From Anthopleura xanthogrammica (Eukaryota; Cnidaria; Anthozoa; Actiniaria; Actiniidae): a stretch of DNA of 64,000 bases. Location of the stretch: the NCBI GenBank assembly GCA_964019055.1, contig OZ025220.1, positions 4,733,978 to 4,797,977 on the forward strand, given 5' to 3'. The notes under the pieces were generated by a model that did not search any database, was not told the DNA's origin, and was given only the letters and a program-made list of their open reading frames with translations. The stretch's first letter is position 1. Every line of letters starts with the position of its first letter. Shown here in pieces: positions 1 through 11,167 of this stretch. A program made the position numbers and the translations under genes.

Positions 1-1052
1 CAAGCAGATCCACAATCTTCAATCAAAAATTTCACGAAAGAATGCATTGTTGGGTATATTTTTATTATTTCTTTAAATAATATAAATGCTAAGTATGTAC
101 GTCTGATTTGGATGCGAGTTAGGGATCCAGATAGTGTCAGATACCGAAGAGAAGGTAGATAGACAGACAGGCACATAGTCAAATAGCTTACATAACTAAA
201 CCTCATAGTCATGAGACAGAATTGTGCCCCTTCACTTTTCATTTTTCGCATGCTATTTTCAATTTTTTTTTCAATCTCATACCCTCCCATATTTCAGACT
301 TAGCCCCCCACTTTTTAGGTTACTCCGCGTTCCTTGATTTCCTTGGATTTCCATTATTAAAAGATTTTATTTTAATAACTTCATTTGTAAATACTTAATG
401 ACTTTAATGTCATGAATAAAGTTACTCAATTTTACAAATAAAATATCTCATTTCTCATGAGCTTCTTTCTATAAAGATAAATCTACAAGCACTGTTTGAT
501 AAAAACTATTTATAACAATGAACAAAAACGATTTATAACAATGACCAAAATTTAAATAGTCAGCTAATGATATATAAGCTTAAAGCAATTTTGTATCCTC
601 AGACTGAATGTTCAAACAGAATTTTGGCATACTGCCTGAATGTTAATATATCATTTGCGTTTCGTACTCACATTTTTTAGAATGTTTTGTGTTGTGCAAC
701 CCCAAAATGATTCCAGTATCCATAATGAAAATATACTGAGAGCAATTCACTATTCTTATTAAACTTGAACGTCATTGGTTTGTCTTCAGAAACAATTACT
801 TCGCATCGCCTGGTCGATTCTAATCTGCATGACGGCAGTTTCTTAGCATGTAAAGCTTCTTTGGGAATTTCACAGCAGTCTAGATTTACTTTATCCAACA
901 CTTATGTTGCTTTTCTCTTGTCCATAAAGGTGCAGTTTCAGTCATTAGATAGCTATATATGATATATTCTGGTTAGATATCTACCATATATATTATGCAG
1001 CTTATATATCTACATGTTATAATTAGATATCTAAGATAATAAGGTATTTAGT
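1..1052. other. AT-rich sequence without a clear gene
   Basis: This stretch is mostly AT-rich and carries no recognisable domain. A minus-strand open frame at 677-901 (about 74 residues) has a non-random look, with cysteines and the string GYWNHFG near its end. It has no ATG start and no recognised family, so it could be a stray exon or chance. From about 940 to 1045 there are several ATATCTA motifs like those in the satellites further along the window. Confidence 0.4.
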
Positions 1053-1237
1053 AAATAAACCCCTCCTGGCGGCTGGGATATCGGCTGATAATGTCCGAGG
1101 ATGAGAAATGGTCCTAAAAAAGAACATTTGGCCGAGAAGCGAAGCTTCGAGGGCAAATGTGATATTTTGAGGACCATTTCTCATCCAAGGACATTATCAG
1201 CCGATATTCCAGTGAGCCAGAGGGGGTTTATTTATTT
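1053..1237. repeat. Fold-back repeat, copy 1
   Basis: The left arm begins AATAAACCCCTCCTGGCGG. The right arm, ending near 1237, is its inverted complement, meeting around a GAAGCTTC centre near 1145. Both arms contain a GATATCGGCTGATAATGTCC-type block that resembles the GATATCGCCTGATACCCGTCC block inside the neighbouring recombinase element. A nearly identical copy sits at 1738-1924, each time placed directly before a TATAACCCAACGA terminus, so the fold-back may be part of the mobile unit. Confidence 0.7.
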
Positions 1238-1732
1238 TATAACCCAACGACTTCACTGCATCGACTCGTCATCTCCAGATTTCTCAAAAAATAATTCTCT
1301 CTCGTCTCCAAGCTGGATATAAAAACAATTATTTTGGTAAATGAAAGCTGTTTGACATTAACTATTCTATTGTTTGACATTTGTTGTCGAATTCTTTGTT
1401 GGTTGTTAGTAGTTTATAAAAACAATTTCGAAAACAAACCAAAAACTTCATTCACGAAACATGGATGCTTACCATTGAAGACCTTTACAGTATATTTTGT
1501 TGATTTTTTCGTATTTCCTGGCGTAGTTTTCTCAACCAGTCTTTGTATTTTATACTCACTTGTTTGTAAAAACCGAGTTTCTTTGTTTTCCGTGTTTTTT
1601 CTTCTCTTTTTTTACGTTTTTGACTTCTACTGGACGAATATCACCTCGGACGGGGGATATCGCCTGATACCCGTCCTGTACGTGACCCATTTGAACCAAT
1701 GACAGCGCGCGAAAATTCATCGTTGGGTTATA
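1238..1732. mobile_element. Non-autonomous derivative of the recombinase element
   Basis: The segment starts TATAACCCAACGA and ends with the exact inverse TCGTTGGGTTATA. Its left 30-40 bases and right roughly 100 bases match the ends of the full element at 1925-3753, including the GGGGATATCGCCTGATACCCG block. The recombinase coding region is missing. It is best read as an internally deleted copy that could be mobilised by the full element's enzyme. Confidence 0.75.
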
Positions 1733-1737
1733 ATTAG

Positions 1738-1924
1738 TAAATAAACCCCTCCTGGCGGCTGGGATATCGGCTGATAATGTCCGAGGATGAGAAATGGTCC
1801 GAAAAAAGAACATTTGGCCGAGAAGCGAAGCTTCGAGGGCAAATGTGATATTTTGAGGACCATTTCTCATCCAAGGACATTATCAGCCGATATCCCAGTG
1901 AGCCAGGAGGAGGTTTATTTATTT
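1738..1924. repeat. Fold-back repeat, copy 2
   Basis: Nearly identical to the fold-back at 1053-1237, again beginning AATAAACCCCTCCTGG and again ending immediately before a TATAACCCAACGA terminus. The unit of fold-back plus terminal-repeat element therefore occurs twice in tandem, the first time deleted and the second time complete. Confidence 0.7.
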
Positions 1925-3753
1925 TATAACCCAACGACTTCACTCAAATCGACTCTGCTAGCTGAAATACGAAAGCCATTCAAGTGTATGTTGACGCGAA
2001 ACGCACGCTGTGATTGGTTTAAAAATTTTATTCAAGTCCGTTGAGTTTGACTTTACATTTACATATGTGCAATCGGCAAACACGTTTTTAGACTAACACC
2101 ACAGACCAGTGGAAATCTTAACAATTTTAAGAGTTTTTTTCGAGTTTTTAAACCCAAAATGGAAGGAAGAGACAGTTTTTAATTATTCTGCTGTGAGCTA
2201 AAGTAGAAATTACAGCCATGAAATGAAGAATTAGAGAAGTTTAAGGCAGCAGATCGAACTTGACAGTCTGCCTGTTGCACCACGCTTTGGCCCTGGACGT
2301 TGGCTGAACTTTCAGGATTATTAAGGAGAGAAAGGGGCTGCTTCAGGCCTGCTGAACCGGGAAGTGAAAGAGCTTTATCTTTGCAACCAACGAACTTGCT
2401 CACGATCGCAGATGACTCAAACTGCTGCTCGATAGTAGGACGTGCGTGGTATGATTCTATAGATTGATCACAAGCATGGCCAGTCACGCTTCTTACTCGG
2501 CTGTTTTCCAATCCTGCCGTCTTCAAAACTTTGATAGATGTTGCTCTGATACAGTGTGGTGTATATATTGTAGATAGATCAGCTTTCTTACACATGTTTG
2601 TCAGGAGATTCTCAAGCTTGTGCTTTCCCATTGGCACATTGCAAAACCATACTGGATTGTTGCTGTCAAACTTAGAGGATTTGTGATCTCGCGGCTTTTG
2701 CCACAAAGCCTCACATTTTGGATCTCTTTTGGCAAGGTATATTTGTAGACATGTCACTGGACACCGTTCGTTGCCAGGCCATTCTACCATGGTGGATTGT
2801 GACTCATCTTCGATGTCATTTATTCCTCCAGCGTGATTTTTCGTCGCTCTTTCTGCTAATGTGAAATACTTCAAGCCGCTTGTTGTTGTTTTTAGCTCTA
2901 GGTCTGTTGGATGCATGGCTCGCTGATTTTCACGGCCCCTTTTTCCAAAGTACAGCATCACATAAAACCAGGCTGTGTTGACTAGACTTTCTGGAGTTTC
3001 AAGGCCAAGCTGACCGGAGCTGTAGAGCATTTCAAGGTCTTCTTGGCTTATGGTCTTTTTGTGTTTAGTTGAAGAAATCGCCCCACGTTTTGCAAGCTCT
3101 TTTAAATTGGCATCGAGAGCTTCATTAGCCGGTTTGAACTCAGAATTTCGGATGATTGAGAACGGTTTTCTGTGTGGGGATCCAGAAAGATATCTATCAA
3201 GGCCTGCTCTAATAGCTCTCATTGTGTTTCGACTATATGCTTCGCCATTGACGTTTCTTGCTTCAACGTAAAAATGTTTCATCACAGATGACAGCTCTGT
3301 CACTGTCATCAACTCAAGAGGAGTTAAAACATTTTTCTCTTGACTCCAAGCTGTAAGTAAAAACAATTATCTTTTGTAAATGAGTTGCTTATTTGTTGGT
3401 CTTTTGTAATTTATAAAAATAATTTGGAAAACAAACAAAAAAAATTCGTTCGTGCCGGTAAAAAGTCCCAGTTTTATGTGTTTTCTTACCATTAAAGACG
3501 TTAACTGCATATTTTGTTGACTTTTTGGTGTTTATTGGCGTAGCTTCGTCGACCAATCTTTTTATTTCAGTATCACTTGTTTCTAAAAATCGATTTTTTC
3601 TGTTTTCCATGTCTTTTTTATGTTTTTTTTTTTACCTTGTTTGTTTCTGGCTGGACAAATATCACTTCGGACAGGGGATATCGCCTGATACCCGTCCTGC
3701 ACGTGACCCATTTGAACCAATAACAGCGCGCGAAAATTCATCGTTGGGTTATA
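1925..3753. mobile_element. Terminal-inverted-repeat element encoding a tyrosine recombinase
   Basis: The element runs from TATAACCCAACGA to TCGTTGGGTTATA, 1,829 bp. It holds a single minus-strand gene, a two-exon tyrosine recombinase. Crypton-type elements are the known eukaryotic DNA transposons that use such an enzyme, but they are usually described without terminal inverted repeats. The perfect 13-bp inverted ends plus a deleted sister copy with the same ends are therefore unusual. No target duplication is obvious, because the left neighbour is another repeat. Confidence 0.7.
2179..3610 (-). CDS. Crypton-like tyrosine recombinase, two exons, intact
   Basis: Exon 1 is 3610-3490 and exon 2 is 3350-2179. 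The donor (G|GTAAG) and acceptor (CAG|CT) join in frame, giving 430 residues from an ATG to a stop with no break. Expected role: DNA strand exchange through a tyrosine nucleophile. The catalytic set is visible: Arg in GKRGRENQ, a possible Lys in ATKNH, the His-x-x-Arg box as HCIRAT, the second His in TGHACD, and Tyr in ESYHARP. The N-terminal part (SRNTMRAIRAGLDRYL) resembles the SAM-like core-binding domain of this family. The C-terminal 60 residues are low complexity. Related DUF3504-type domains occur in ZMYM and QRICH1 proteins. It could be a domesticated gene, but the terminal repeats argue for a mobile element. Confidence 0.8.
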
Positions 3754-4091
3754 AAAGTTGTATATACCTTAGATATCTACATGTTGATATCTAGATATCT
3801 AAGTTGAATAGCTTACGGATCCATACAAACTATTATATACATAATTAACACTCTTGTAGCTTCTAATGTATCTAATATATCTAATAGATATGGTTAGATA
3901 TCTAATACAGCTAATTAGATATATATTATCACCATTATTATATATCTAACATGTCACAACACAGTTTAATAAAATAGTTTATTTAGTATTAATTGTTTTA
4001 ACATTAATCTTTTCAACTTTAGAATGAAAAACTACTTATAATGTTCTTTATTAAATACTATAGTTACAACTAGTAAAGAGTAAGTTTATTA
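3754..4091. repeat. AT-rich stretch with degenerate ATATCTA motifs
   Basis: Several imperfect copies of AGATATCTA and ATATCTAA occur between about 3765 and 3950, like the motif of the satellites at 11.2, 13.5 and 18.6 kb, but without a clean period. No coding frame is seen. Confidence 0.5.
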
Positions 4092-5419
4092 TTATTTTGC
4101 TCTACTTATTTCTCTTTCAACTCGCTTGTTGAGGGAATCAATCACAACACATGAGAAAAAGCAATACTTATGCATTCTCATCTTCTTGCAAATATTTTTG
4201 AATGCTCCCAACCATCGGAAAGCTTGCTCTGCACATTCTGTGTTTGTGCCATGAATCTCCTTAAAGGCCGGCAAGTCTGGATGGTAAACACACTTTGGAT
4301 TTTCCAGGGGCATGCAGCATAACTCAGTATGCTTGAGACAATAAACTTATCTACCAAAATCTTAACCTCCTTTAAAAGTAAACTAGCACCTTTGTTTCCC
4401 CTATTTGATAATTTTCTCATAAAGGGATGAAAATCACAATTCCTAAGTACTTAAGCCTAGAAAAACTCTTAACTATTAAATATGAAATAAAATACTTGAC
4501 TAGGTGATTCACATGTAAACATTTCATCAAAACATGCAATTATACCACATGGCCTAACGGCAGCTAATAACCCTGCAGTATGGTCATAAAATCTGTTAAT
4601 GTTTTTCTTCTGCTTACAGCCTAATTAAAACACTTTCATCGTCGTTGTCTTCTACAAAACTGCTGCTACAATCTTTCGGCAATTGGTTGTGTTGAACCAA
4701 CTTTTCTACGTTAAAATTGTCATTGTTTCGTTCGTCAAGTGCATGTTCATGTGCTTTACAGAATTGCGAAGACTTGTTATGCTTGCCACTTAGAACCGGG
4801 GTGCTAGGACAACACTGCATAATATTAGCCATGCCTCTTGGCAATAATACTTTAGATTTAGGTAGAGCGCATTTCACTCGTCTAATCTTCTCTACACCAT
4901 CGATAGTTGCATATCCTTCTTTGCATCCTTTCTTTTCACAGACATGCCTAATCCACTTGTGTTGAACTCTTTCCCTCACACATTTGAAGGTTTCCTGGCA
5001 TAGTCCTTCAATGTCCCTTCTTTTGCTAGTTGAACATCTTGGAGCGTACAAGTTTTTTTCATTTAAAGTTCCATCTTCCCAATAAAACAAAACTAGTTTC
5101 CAATTAAAAAAACTTTCCTCTAACCTTTGTTCATTCAACTCCCACGAATCGCTTAAACCGTCCGTTCCTGACCTCCGTTTAAAGGCTACAGCAAGATTTT
5201 TCAACCGTTCTGTATCACTTTCTCTGTTCACCTCGTTATACACTTTAGCTCTCGCCTCAAATGAATCTGCAGCAATTTCAATACTGGCTGAAACATCTCT
5301 AAGAAGTCTTTTTTGGAAGACAGTTTGAGAAGATATTTGAAAATATTCTCCGTCTGTTGGTGGATAGAAGAACCACGTACTGTTTCCGTCAGCCAACTTT
5401 CTTTCTTGATAACTTTGAC

Positions 5420-6080
5420 ACGCCGGGCCCAGAAGGGGTCAAAAAACGGCGGGGTTGTGTTAACTTTTGGACGTTTTGTCGGAACTTTATGAAACTTGGC
5501 AACTTTAAAGAGCTAATCCTACCTACAAATTTGTTCTTTTTATTTTTTTAAATTTTGACGTTTTTGGCGGGAAATGACGTCATCTATATGGCGCCAAAAT
5601 TTCAAATTCAACGGATTATAATTTTGTCTTGAGTATTGGAAAGACCTTATTGCCTGAGTATCAAATCTGAAAAGAAAACAAAAATTTAATAAAGGGATGG
5701 AGAGATATAATTTTTTTAATTTCTGAAATCCGCCATTTTGTTTCTATTTTTAGTAACAAAATGGCTGATTTGGCAATATTCAAAAATTCAAAAAATCCCC
5801 ATAACTATATCGAATTTTTGTTTGGTCTTCAGTTTTGACATTCTCTTTACGTGCTCTTTAAAATCCATATAATAAATCTTCAATCGAGTAAATTTGAAAT
5901 TTTCGCGCCATATTTATGACGTCATTTTCCCGCCAAAAACGACTAAATTCAAGAAAATAAAAAGAACAATTTTCTTGGTACGAGTAGGTCTGTAAAGTTA
6001 CTAAGTTTCATGAAGTTCCGATGAAACGTACTAAAGTTAACACAACCGCGTCGTTTTTTGACCCCTTCTGGGCCCGGCGT
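5420..6080. mobile_element. Long fold-back element (MITE-like) inside the CxC gene
   Basis: The ends are ACGCCGGGCCCAGAAGGGG and its inverse CCCCTTCTGGGCCCGGCGT. Similarity between the arms continues inward for roughly 200 bases, including inverted GGCGGGAAATGACGTCAT blocks. There is no coding capacity. Removing it brings FHGTCKTF on one side next to CQSYQERK on the other side of the cysteine-cluster gene, which supports insertion into an exon. Confidence 0.75.
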
Positions 6081-6739
6081 GAGTCAAAAGTTTTGCATGT
6101 TCCATGAAAAACTGCTGCAATTATAGTTCCTTCTACTGTATATACGTGAGCAAAAGATGGTTGGTTTCGTACAGTTATTTTACTCTTACAGCAATAACGC
6201 ACCGGCGGAACTAGAACTAATGGCTTGAAAGCATCTCTTTCGCTGCAACAAAACAGTTTGTCTCCTTCGTGCTTTGCATAATCAATCACACTTTGATAAC
6301 TCTTTTCTAAAATCTCATACACGAGACGACATTCCTTGTCTGTTGGTTTGAATAAAGCTGTTGACTTCTCACCAATACAGAAGTTGTCAAGGTTTTTAAA
6401 GTTCTTCGTATTTTCTATAACGTATCTTGACACAAGTTTCCATCTGTTCAGTACAAGGAATCCAAACTGTTCTGCACCAAAACATTACGCTCTTAGGTGT
6501 ATGTAGTTCAAAAGCCTTCCTTGAGCTACCATCTTTCCGTATCGCATCGTTTACGTTGTTAAAAGTTTCCTTTCCAATACTCTCTTTATCATTGTGTTGC
6601 TTTTATTAACATCAAGCTCCGGCTCTTAAAGTTTGTCACATATCAATTGTCAAACATTGTCAGTCGGTATCGAACAACATTTCTATAAAATCTTTGTTCA
6701 ACATGCAATATGCCATTGATTCATGTTGCCGGCAATTGT

Positions 6740-6952
6740 GTTATCACGTTCTATTTATAGCGCGCGAAAGATAGAAAGTTATTATACGTTGTATACATGT
6801 TATCTCGTTCTATTTATAGCGAAAGATAGAAGGTTATTATACGTTGTATACATGTTATCTCGTTCTATTCATAGCGAAAGTTAGGTTATTATACGTTGTA
6901 TACATATTATCTCGTTCTATTCATAGCGCGCGAAAGATGGAAGGTTATTATA
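6740..6952. repeat. Tandem repeat, about 55-60 bp, four copies
   Basis: The unit contains CTCGTTCTATTTATAGCG, then GAAAGATAGAAGG, then TTATTATACGTTGTATACAT. Three full copies and one partial copy follow head to tail with small indels. It lies in an apparent intron of the CxC gene. Confidence 0.8.
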
Positions 6953-7165
6953 ACTTCTCTCTCGTTCTAAAAAGCAAATTAAATCAAACGAAATTAATCA
7001 GTTCTCGCAAACCTTTATTAAATAAGTTAACTTCTCAAGTGAATAATAGAAATTACATCAAAACTAAACGTCTGAATAAATTTATACATCCCATTCCAGC
7101 CTTACACTTCAATGCAAAATAATCATAAAGTTGTTTTAAAACATTCTTCATTTGTTTCAACAAGT

Positions 7166-7254
7166 TCATGTCGTATTCAATGCTTTCTCAATGCCATTTA
7201 AGAACAGAAGTTCATGTCGTATTCAATGCTTTCTCAATTCCATTTAAGAACAGA
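7166..7254. repeat. Tandem duplication of a 44-bp exon end
   Basis: The segment GTTCATGTCGTATTCAATGC plus following bases up to AAGAACAGAA occurs twice in a row, with one base difference (CAATGCC versus CAATTCC). It duplicates the 3' end of the first CxC-gene exon, whose minus-strand reading is LFLNGIEKALN. Confidence 0.8.
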
Positions 7255-7583
7255 ACTTTCCTCTTTTGCAAATCGTAGTAGAACCACGCGTTTGATTTCG
7301 CCTCCATATTTGCCAACAAATACTTCAACTGTCTCAATCTTTTGTCTAGTCTATTACCGTGGCCTCTTTCCCAAAACAGCGATGTCAAAATGCACTCAAT
7401 AATAATGATCGGCGGACAACCGTTTCCAACGAAGAAAAGAAATATCTTCAATGTTCCGTTGTCACTTGAAGGCTTTTTCCAGAACAGCATTTTTAGCCAC
7501 ATAGGCCACACATCCAATTTGTAAAATACATCTCCGTTGATTTGTTCCAGTAGTTTTCTTCTTTGTTTGACAATATCTGTAAT

Positions 7584-8729
7584 AGATCGTATTCATGTGA
7601 CGTCACGGCATAATCGGCCGCCATTTTGGAGCACATCTACCCACGTGTATCATATGCAAATTATGTAAACAAAACTCTGACAGCTAAATTTAGAATGACT
7701 TCTTTTCGAGATTCATCAATTTCTTCAGCTAATAATGATGAAGAATTGTCTGTTCCTCTTTCACAATATGCTAAAAAATTAGAAGGAAAGGTAAAACAGC
7801 GCTACATGGAGAAAATAGCGAAGATTGGAATGGATCCTGTCTTGATGGAGGGGAAACGTGTCGAGCCGGACTGCCTACCACCAGTCGAATCAACTGATTT
7901 ACTTTGCTATCTTGTTTTAGAAACTAGTTTCTATACTCAGAAGCAATTTAAAGCTTTCAGGAGTCTTGAGGCATATAACCAAATGGTTTCAGGCTTTATA
8001 AGCGACGTAAAAGGACACAAAATTGCAGACAAGTTTGTTGTGTTGGCCAAGGTGCGACATTCTCAGCGAATGAATGACACATTGATTTCAATATGGATTA
8101 TTACAGAAAATGATGGAACAATAAACTGTGCTCACTGTTTGGGATGTAAGGCAGGATTAGCCGAATCTTGTTCCCATGTTGCAAGTGTTTTATTTTACCT
8201 TGAGGCTTGGACCAAGGTAAACGGAAAGCTTTCTTGCACTCAAATGAAGTGTTCGTGGATCATACCAACCTTCGCGAACGATGTCGAATATGCGAGAGTC
8301 AGCGATATCAACTTTAAATCAGCAAAAAAAATGAAAACCGACCTAGATGAAAGTATAGACAGATTACCTGAACTATCTGAAACCAAAACAAACTCGAGAG
8401 AAAAACTGGACTGTAATGTTGAAGTGCCTGCGCCGAGTGAACCGGAAATGGCGAAGTTGTATCAAGAACTCAGTGAATGTCAGTCGAAGCCAGTCATTTC
8501 ACGAATTTCGACGTTCCTCAGACAATTTTTTCACTTCTTCGCCTTGGTTTGTGATAATGGAAGGTATTCTTGCCATATAAACACCTTTATCTCGCCCACT
8601 TCGGGTCCCACAGCCGACTATCGCGCATAAAACCATTTTCTTAATCTCTTCGCTTTGTATTTGTTTGTATTACATGTGCACCAATATGGCGGCCGATTAA
8701 TGAATAGGTCACGTGACTGAATACGATCC
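7584..8729 (+). mobile_element. SWIM-protein element, ISL2EU-like, inserted in the CxC gene
   Basis: The ends are inverted copies of GATCGTATTCA followed further in by AATCGGCCGCCAT. The flanks show a 2-bp AT duplication (7582-7583 and 8730-8731). Excising the element and one AT joins the minus-strand CxC reading frame as SPI-TDIVKQ without a break, which fixes both borders. PIF/Harbinger-related ISL2EU elements carry SWIM plus YqaJ nuclease proteins and use AT target sites. Only the SWIM part remains here, so this copy is probably non-autonomous. Confidence 0.7.
7695..8630 (+). CDS. SWIM zinc-finger protein, YqaJ nuclease part missing
   Basis: The first ATG is at 7695 and the frame runs 311 residues. 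A SWIM-type zinc motif is visible as [12 protein letters not shown] followed by [16 protein letters not shown] around residues 142-172. In related invertebrate proteins a YqaJ-type exonuclease domain follows. Here the sequence reaches [15 protein letters not shown], just before the expected nuclease, then becomes unrelated and stops, as expected from an internal deletion. It probably belongs to the element around it and lacks nuclease activity. Confidence 0.7.
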   Translation: MTSFRDSSISSANNDEELSVPLSQYAKKLEGKVKQRYMEKIAKIGMDPVLMEGKRVEPDCLPPVESTDLLCYLVLETSFYTQKQFKAFRSLEAYNQMVSGFISDVKGHKIADKFVVLAKVRHSQRMNDTLISIWIITENDGTINCAHCLGCKAGLAESCSHVASVLFYLEAWTKVNGKLSCTQMKCSWIIPTFANDVEYARVSDINFKSAKKMKTDLDESIDRLPELSETKTNSREKLDCNVEVPAPSEPEMAKLYQELSECQSKPVISRISTFLRQFFHFFALVCDNGRYSCHINTFISPTSGPTADYRA

Positions 8730-8872
8730 ATAGGGCTGTGTCTTGCTATCAATTCAAGTTGCAACGGCCAGTTAAAAGCCATATCCTTCTTCACTTAATT
8801 TACCTTTTCTCTATTCGTCAACTTTGCAAATGTTTCACTGTAAAAAATTCTCTGCAATGTATAAGGTGTTTT

Positions 8873-9153
8873 AATTCCTTTTATAGTCTTCATTAGCGGT
8901 ATACCTTAACAGACAATACAAATTCTCTTGAATGACCGACTTTGAAAAACAGCGGAGCCAAAACAGCATTGTTGTAATTATAACTTCCGCTTTTAAGAAT
9001 TGCCGAATTGCCGACTTTTTACAAAAATTAATTCCTTTTATAGTCTTCATTAGTGGTATACCTTAACAGACAATACAAATTCTCTTGAATGACCGACTTT
9101 GAAAAACAGTATTGTTGTAATTATAACTTCCGCTTTTGAGAATTACCGACTTC
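8873..9153. repeat. Tandem duplication, about 130-150 bp
   Basis: A block starting ATTCCTTTTATAGTCTTCAT, going through AGACAATACAAATTCTCTTG and ending near GAATTRCCGACTT, appears at 8873-9011 and again at 9032-9153 with small deletions. It lies in the spacer between two divergent genes, where a promoter would be expected. Confidence 0.75.
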
Positions 9154-9361
9154 TTACAAGTTCTAAGTTCTATTGTTTCTTCTCAAGTAGAAGATGCATA
9201 ATAATTTGCTTTCACAGTCATTGATGATTGGTCATTACCAAACAACCAATAGAAGATAAGACCTACTACTGATAACACTTTAAATAATATCGTCTAAGTG
9301 ATAGCTGTTACTCATTTCCAACAACTCTTTAAGACCTTTAACCGACGTTTATATTATCAAC

Positions 9362-10928
9362 ATGAATGCTCTTCTTGCTGCCAACGAACGAATTAAGTTG
9401 GCTCAAAATTGCCGCTTTCAGTGGCAAAACGTCTGCTCAAGAAATTTAAATCGTGTCATCGAGGGACATTCAAGTTCCGTTGGAGTTCCCAAAGAATTCA
9501 TATTCTTCCCGCTATTGACTGTGACAGCCTCCTTCATGGGTATCAACTCATCTATCAGCATCAACCAGGCATGGCGTGAACCTGCAATTCTCTGGACCAT
9601 AGTTGCAGCAAGAAAAGGTGAAGGAAAGTCGTCTGCTGCAAAACAACTCGTTAAGGCAGTACAGGACATCGAAAAAGAAGAGGCTGAGGAGCTCGATGAT
9701 ACGGATGACGACCGTGTAGACAACAATGAAGTCCATGTTCGTCAGTGCATTGTTGAACACTTTTCCTTCGAAAAGCTTCATGATGTAATGATGAAAAACA
9801 ACAACCAGTGTCTCGCCATTTACGATGAAATGAAAACCATGTACAACCAGCTAGTTGTCTACGAGCCCTCCAATTCATCAATTGACAGAAAAACTCTGCT
9901 CACTTTTAATGGTGGCGGAACTTGGTCTCGCTCTTTTAAAACGTCATCTGGCAAAAAGGACAGCACATGTTTTAACATGTGTGGATTTATTCAGCCATCA
10001 TATGTCGTCGAGATGCTACAAATGGATGACAGTGATGGCTTTAACGATCGTCAAATGTTCGACTGCCCACCTGAAATCAACGTCTACTACAAAGATATCA
10101 AGGTTCCAATGGCCAGTGGTATACATACATTTACAACCATTCTAAGGAACTTAAAAAACTATCACAGCACTGAAAGAGTATATTCCTTCAATGATGAAGC
10201 ACTCAAAGAATTCATAACTTACTGCGATGAACTAATAGAAAAAGTGATATCAAGTATGATGAAAATCGGAGGGGTATACTTTCCAAAGCAAGAGGCCAAG
10301 TTGCAAGAATTGCAATGGTAATTCACGCTCTTGAACAAGCAATCCGTCTTGCCTTTATGCAACAATCTGACAGCGATGAAGAATGGTCCACAGCAGATGC
10401 CACTGATCATGACGCCTATGAATGGAGAGAAAAATATCTAAAGAATCCTTCTTGAAGGCGAAAGCTTTGATGAACCACTTCATCTCACAGAAATTTGAAT
10501 TTATGCCAAAAGAGTTTTCTCTTGACGTTCAACAACCATGTGATCAGGGATCCACAGTTGAAGGAAGTGATGAAAGTCTGGAGGACTTTGTGACTACAGA
10601 AAGCCACAAAATAATCCGTGCGCTCACACATAAAGATACAAAGCCTGGAAAACAGCTGAGTGCCTCTATTGTTGCTCAGGCAAAGCTGCCAAGACCCCTC
10701 AAAGACACCAGCGCAAGCAATGGCAACAAGTCTCCAGTGACTTCAGCAGTGTCCTTTTTATGCAAGTTTGATAAACTTGGTTTTGGTGATGTCGTTGAGA
10801 GGAATCTTAACGGGAAAAAGGCATCATTCACATTTCGTAAGCGCCCTTTTGAAGAACTTTCAAACGATGCTCAAGATGTTTTAAAGAAAATAAAACTCGA
10901 CCAAGAGTCATACAATATTCAGGTATAG
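9362..10928 (+). pseudogene. DUF3987-type ATPase/primase-helicase-like gene, frameshifted
   Basis: The ATG is at 9362. The first 300 residues hold a Walker A-like loop (AARKGEGKSSAAKQL, about residue 83) and a Walker B-like segment (CLAIYDEMKTMY, about residue 150), followed by FNGGGTWSRSFKTSSG and CGFIQPSYVVEML. These fit the DUF3987 family, P-loop proteins found in mobile and phage-like contexts. Near 10275 the frame shifts; the sense frame continues as SKARGQVARIAMVIHALEQ. A second shift near 10440 leads to ISKESFLKAKALMNHF, and the frame stops at 10928. The two shifts suggest a decayed copy, unless they are assembly errors. It is divergent from the CxC gene. Confidence 0.6.
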
Positions 10929-11167
10929 ACACCTAAATTTATTTGCTGCTCAGATTATGTAGCAAACCATTAGACATTAGAGTAAAACACATAAGTAGTC
11001 TCTAATAAAAGAAACACTTGAAATGATGTAATAATTAAATAATGGAAATTCACTGTAACTAATTGGTTTTGTTTGTGAAAAGTCATTAAATGAAATGAAT
11101 GTGAGCCAATAAAAATATTTCATTCTTAGTTATACACGACTCATTCCTCTCATCTAGTTATAACTTA

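Larger units (their letters stand above)
4092..8782 (-). pseudogene. Decayed gene with KDZ-associated cysteine clusters (CxC5/CxC6-like)
   Basis: Pieces in order on the minus strand: 8782-8730 continuing at 7583-7213 (starts MAFNW; contains GNGCPP and AWFYYD..LFLNG); about 6604-6087; 5417-4617 (contains FFYPPTDGEY, then HVCEKKGCKEG, CCPSTP and FCKAHEH); and 4313-4092 (contains HGTNTECAEQAFRWL and a final VVIDSLNKR). The Cys/His spacing in 5417-4617 and the HGTNTE block fit the cysteine-cluster proteins linked with KDZ transposons. The copy is broken: a SWIM element splits the first exon, a fold-back element splits the third block, and a one-base frameshift lies near 6400. It faces away from the DUF3987 gene at 9362, so the pair may once have formed one mobile unit. 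Assignment to the KDZ-linked families is by motif only. Confidence 0.5.

Noticed and set aside
1334..1702. 122-residue plus-strand open frame
   Set aside because: It is the antisense of the non-coding ends of the recombinase element and shows no domain.
9418..9881. Several minus-strand frames opposite the DUF3987 gene
   Set aside because: They are antisense shadows of a plus-strand frame that has clear Walker motifs.
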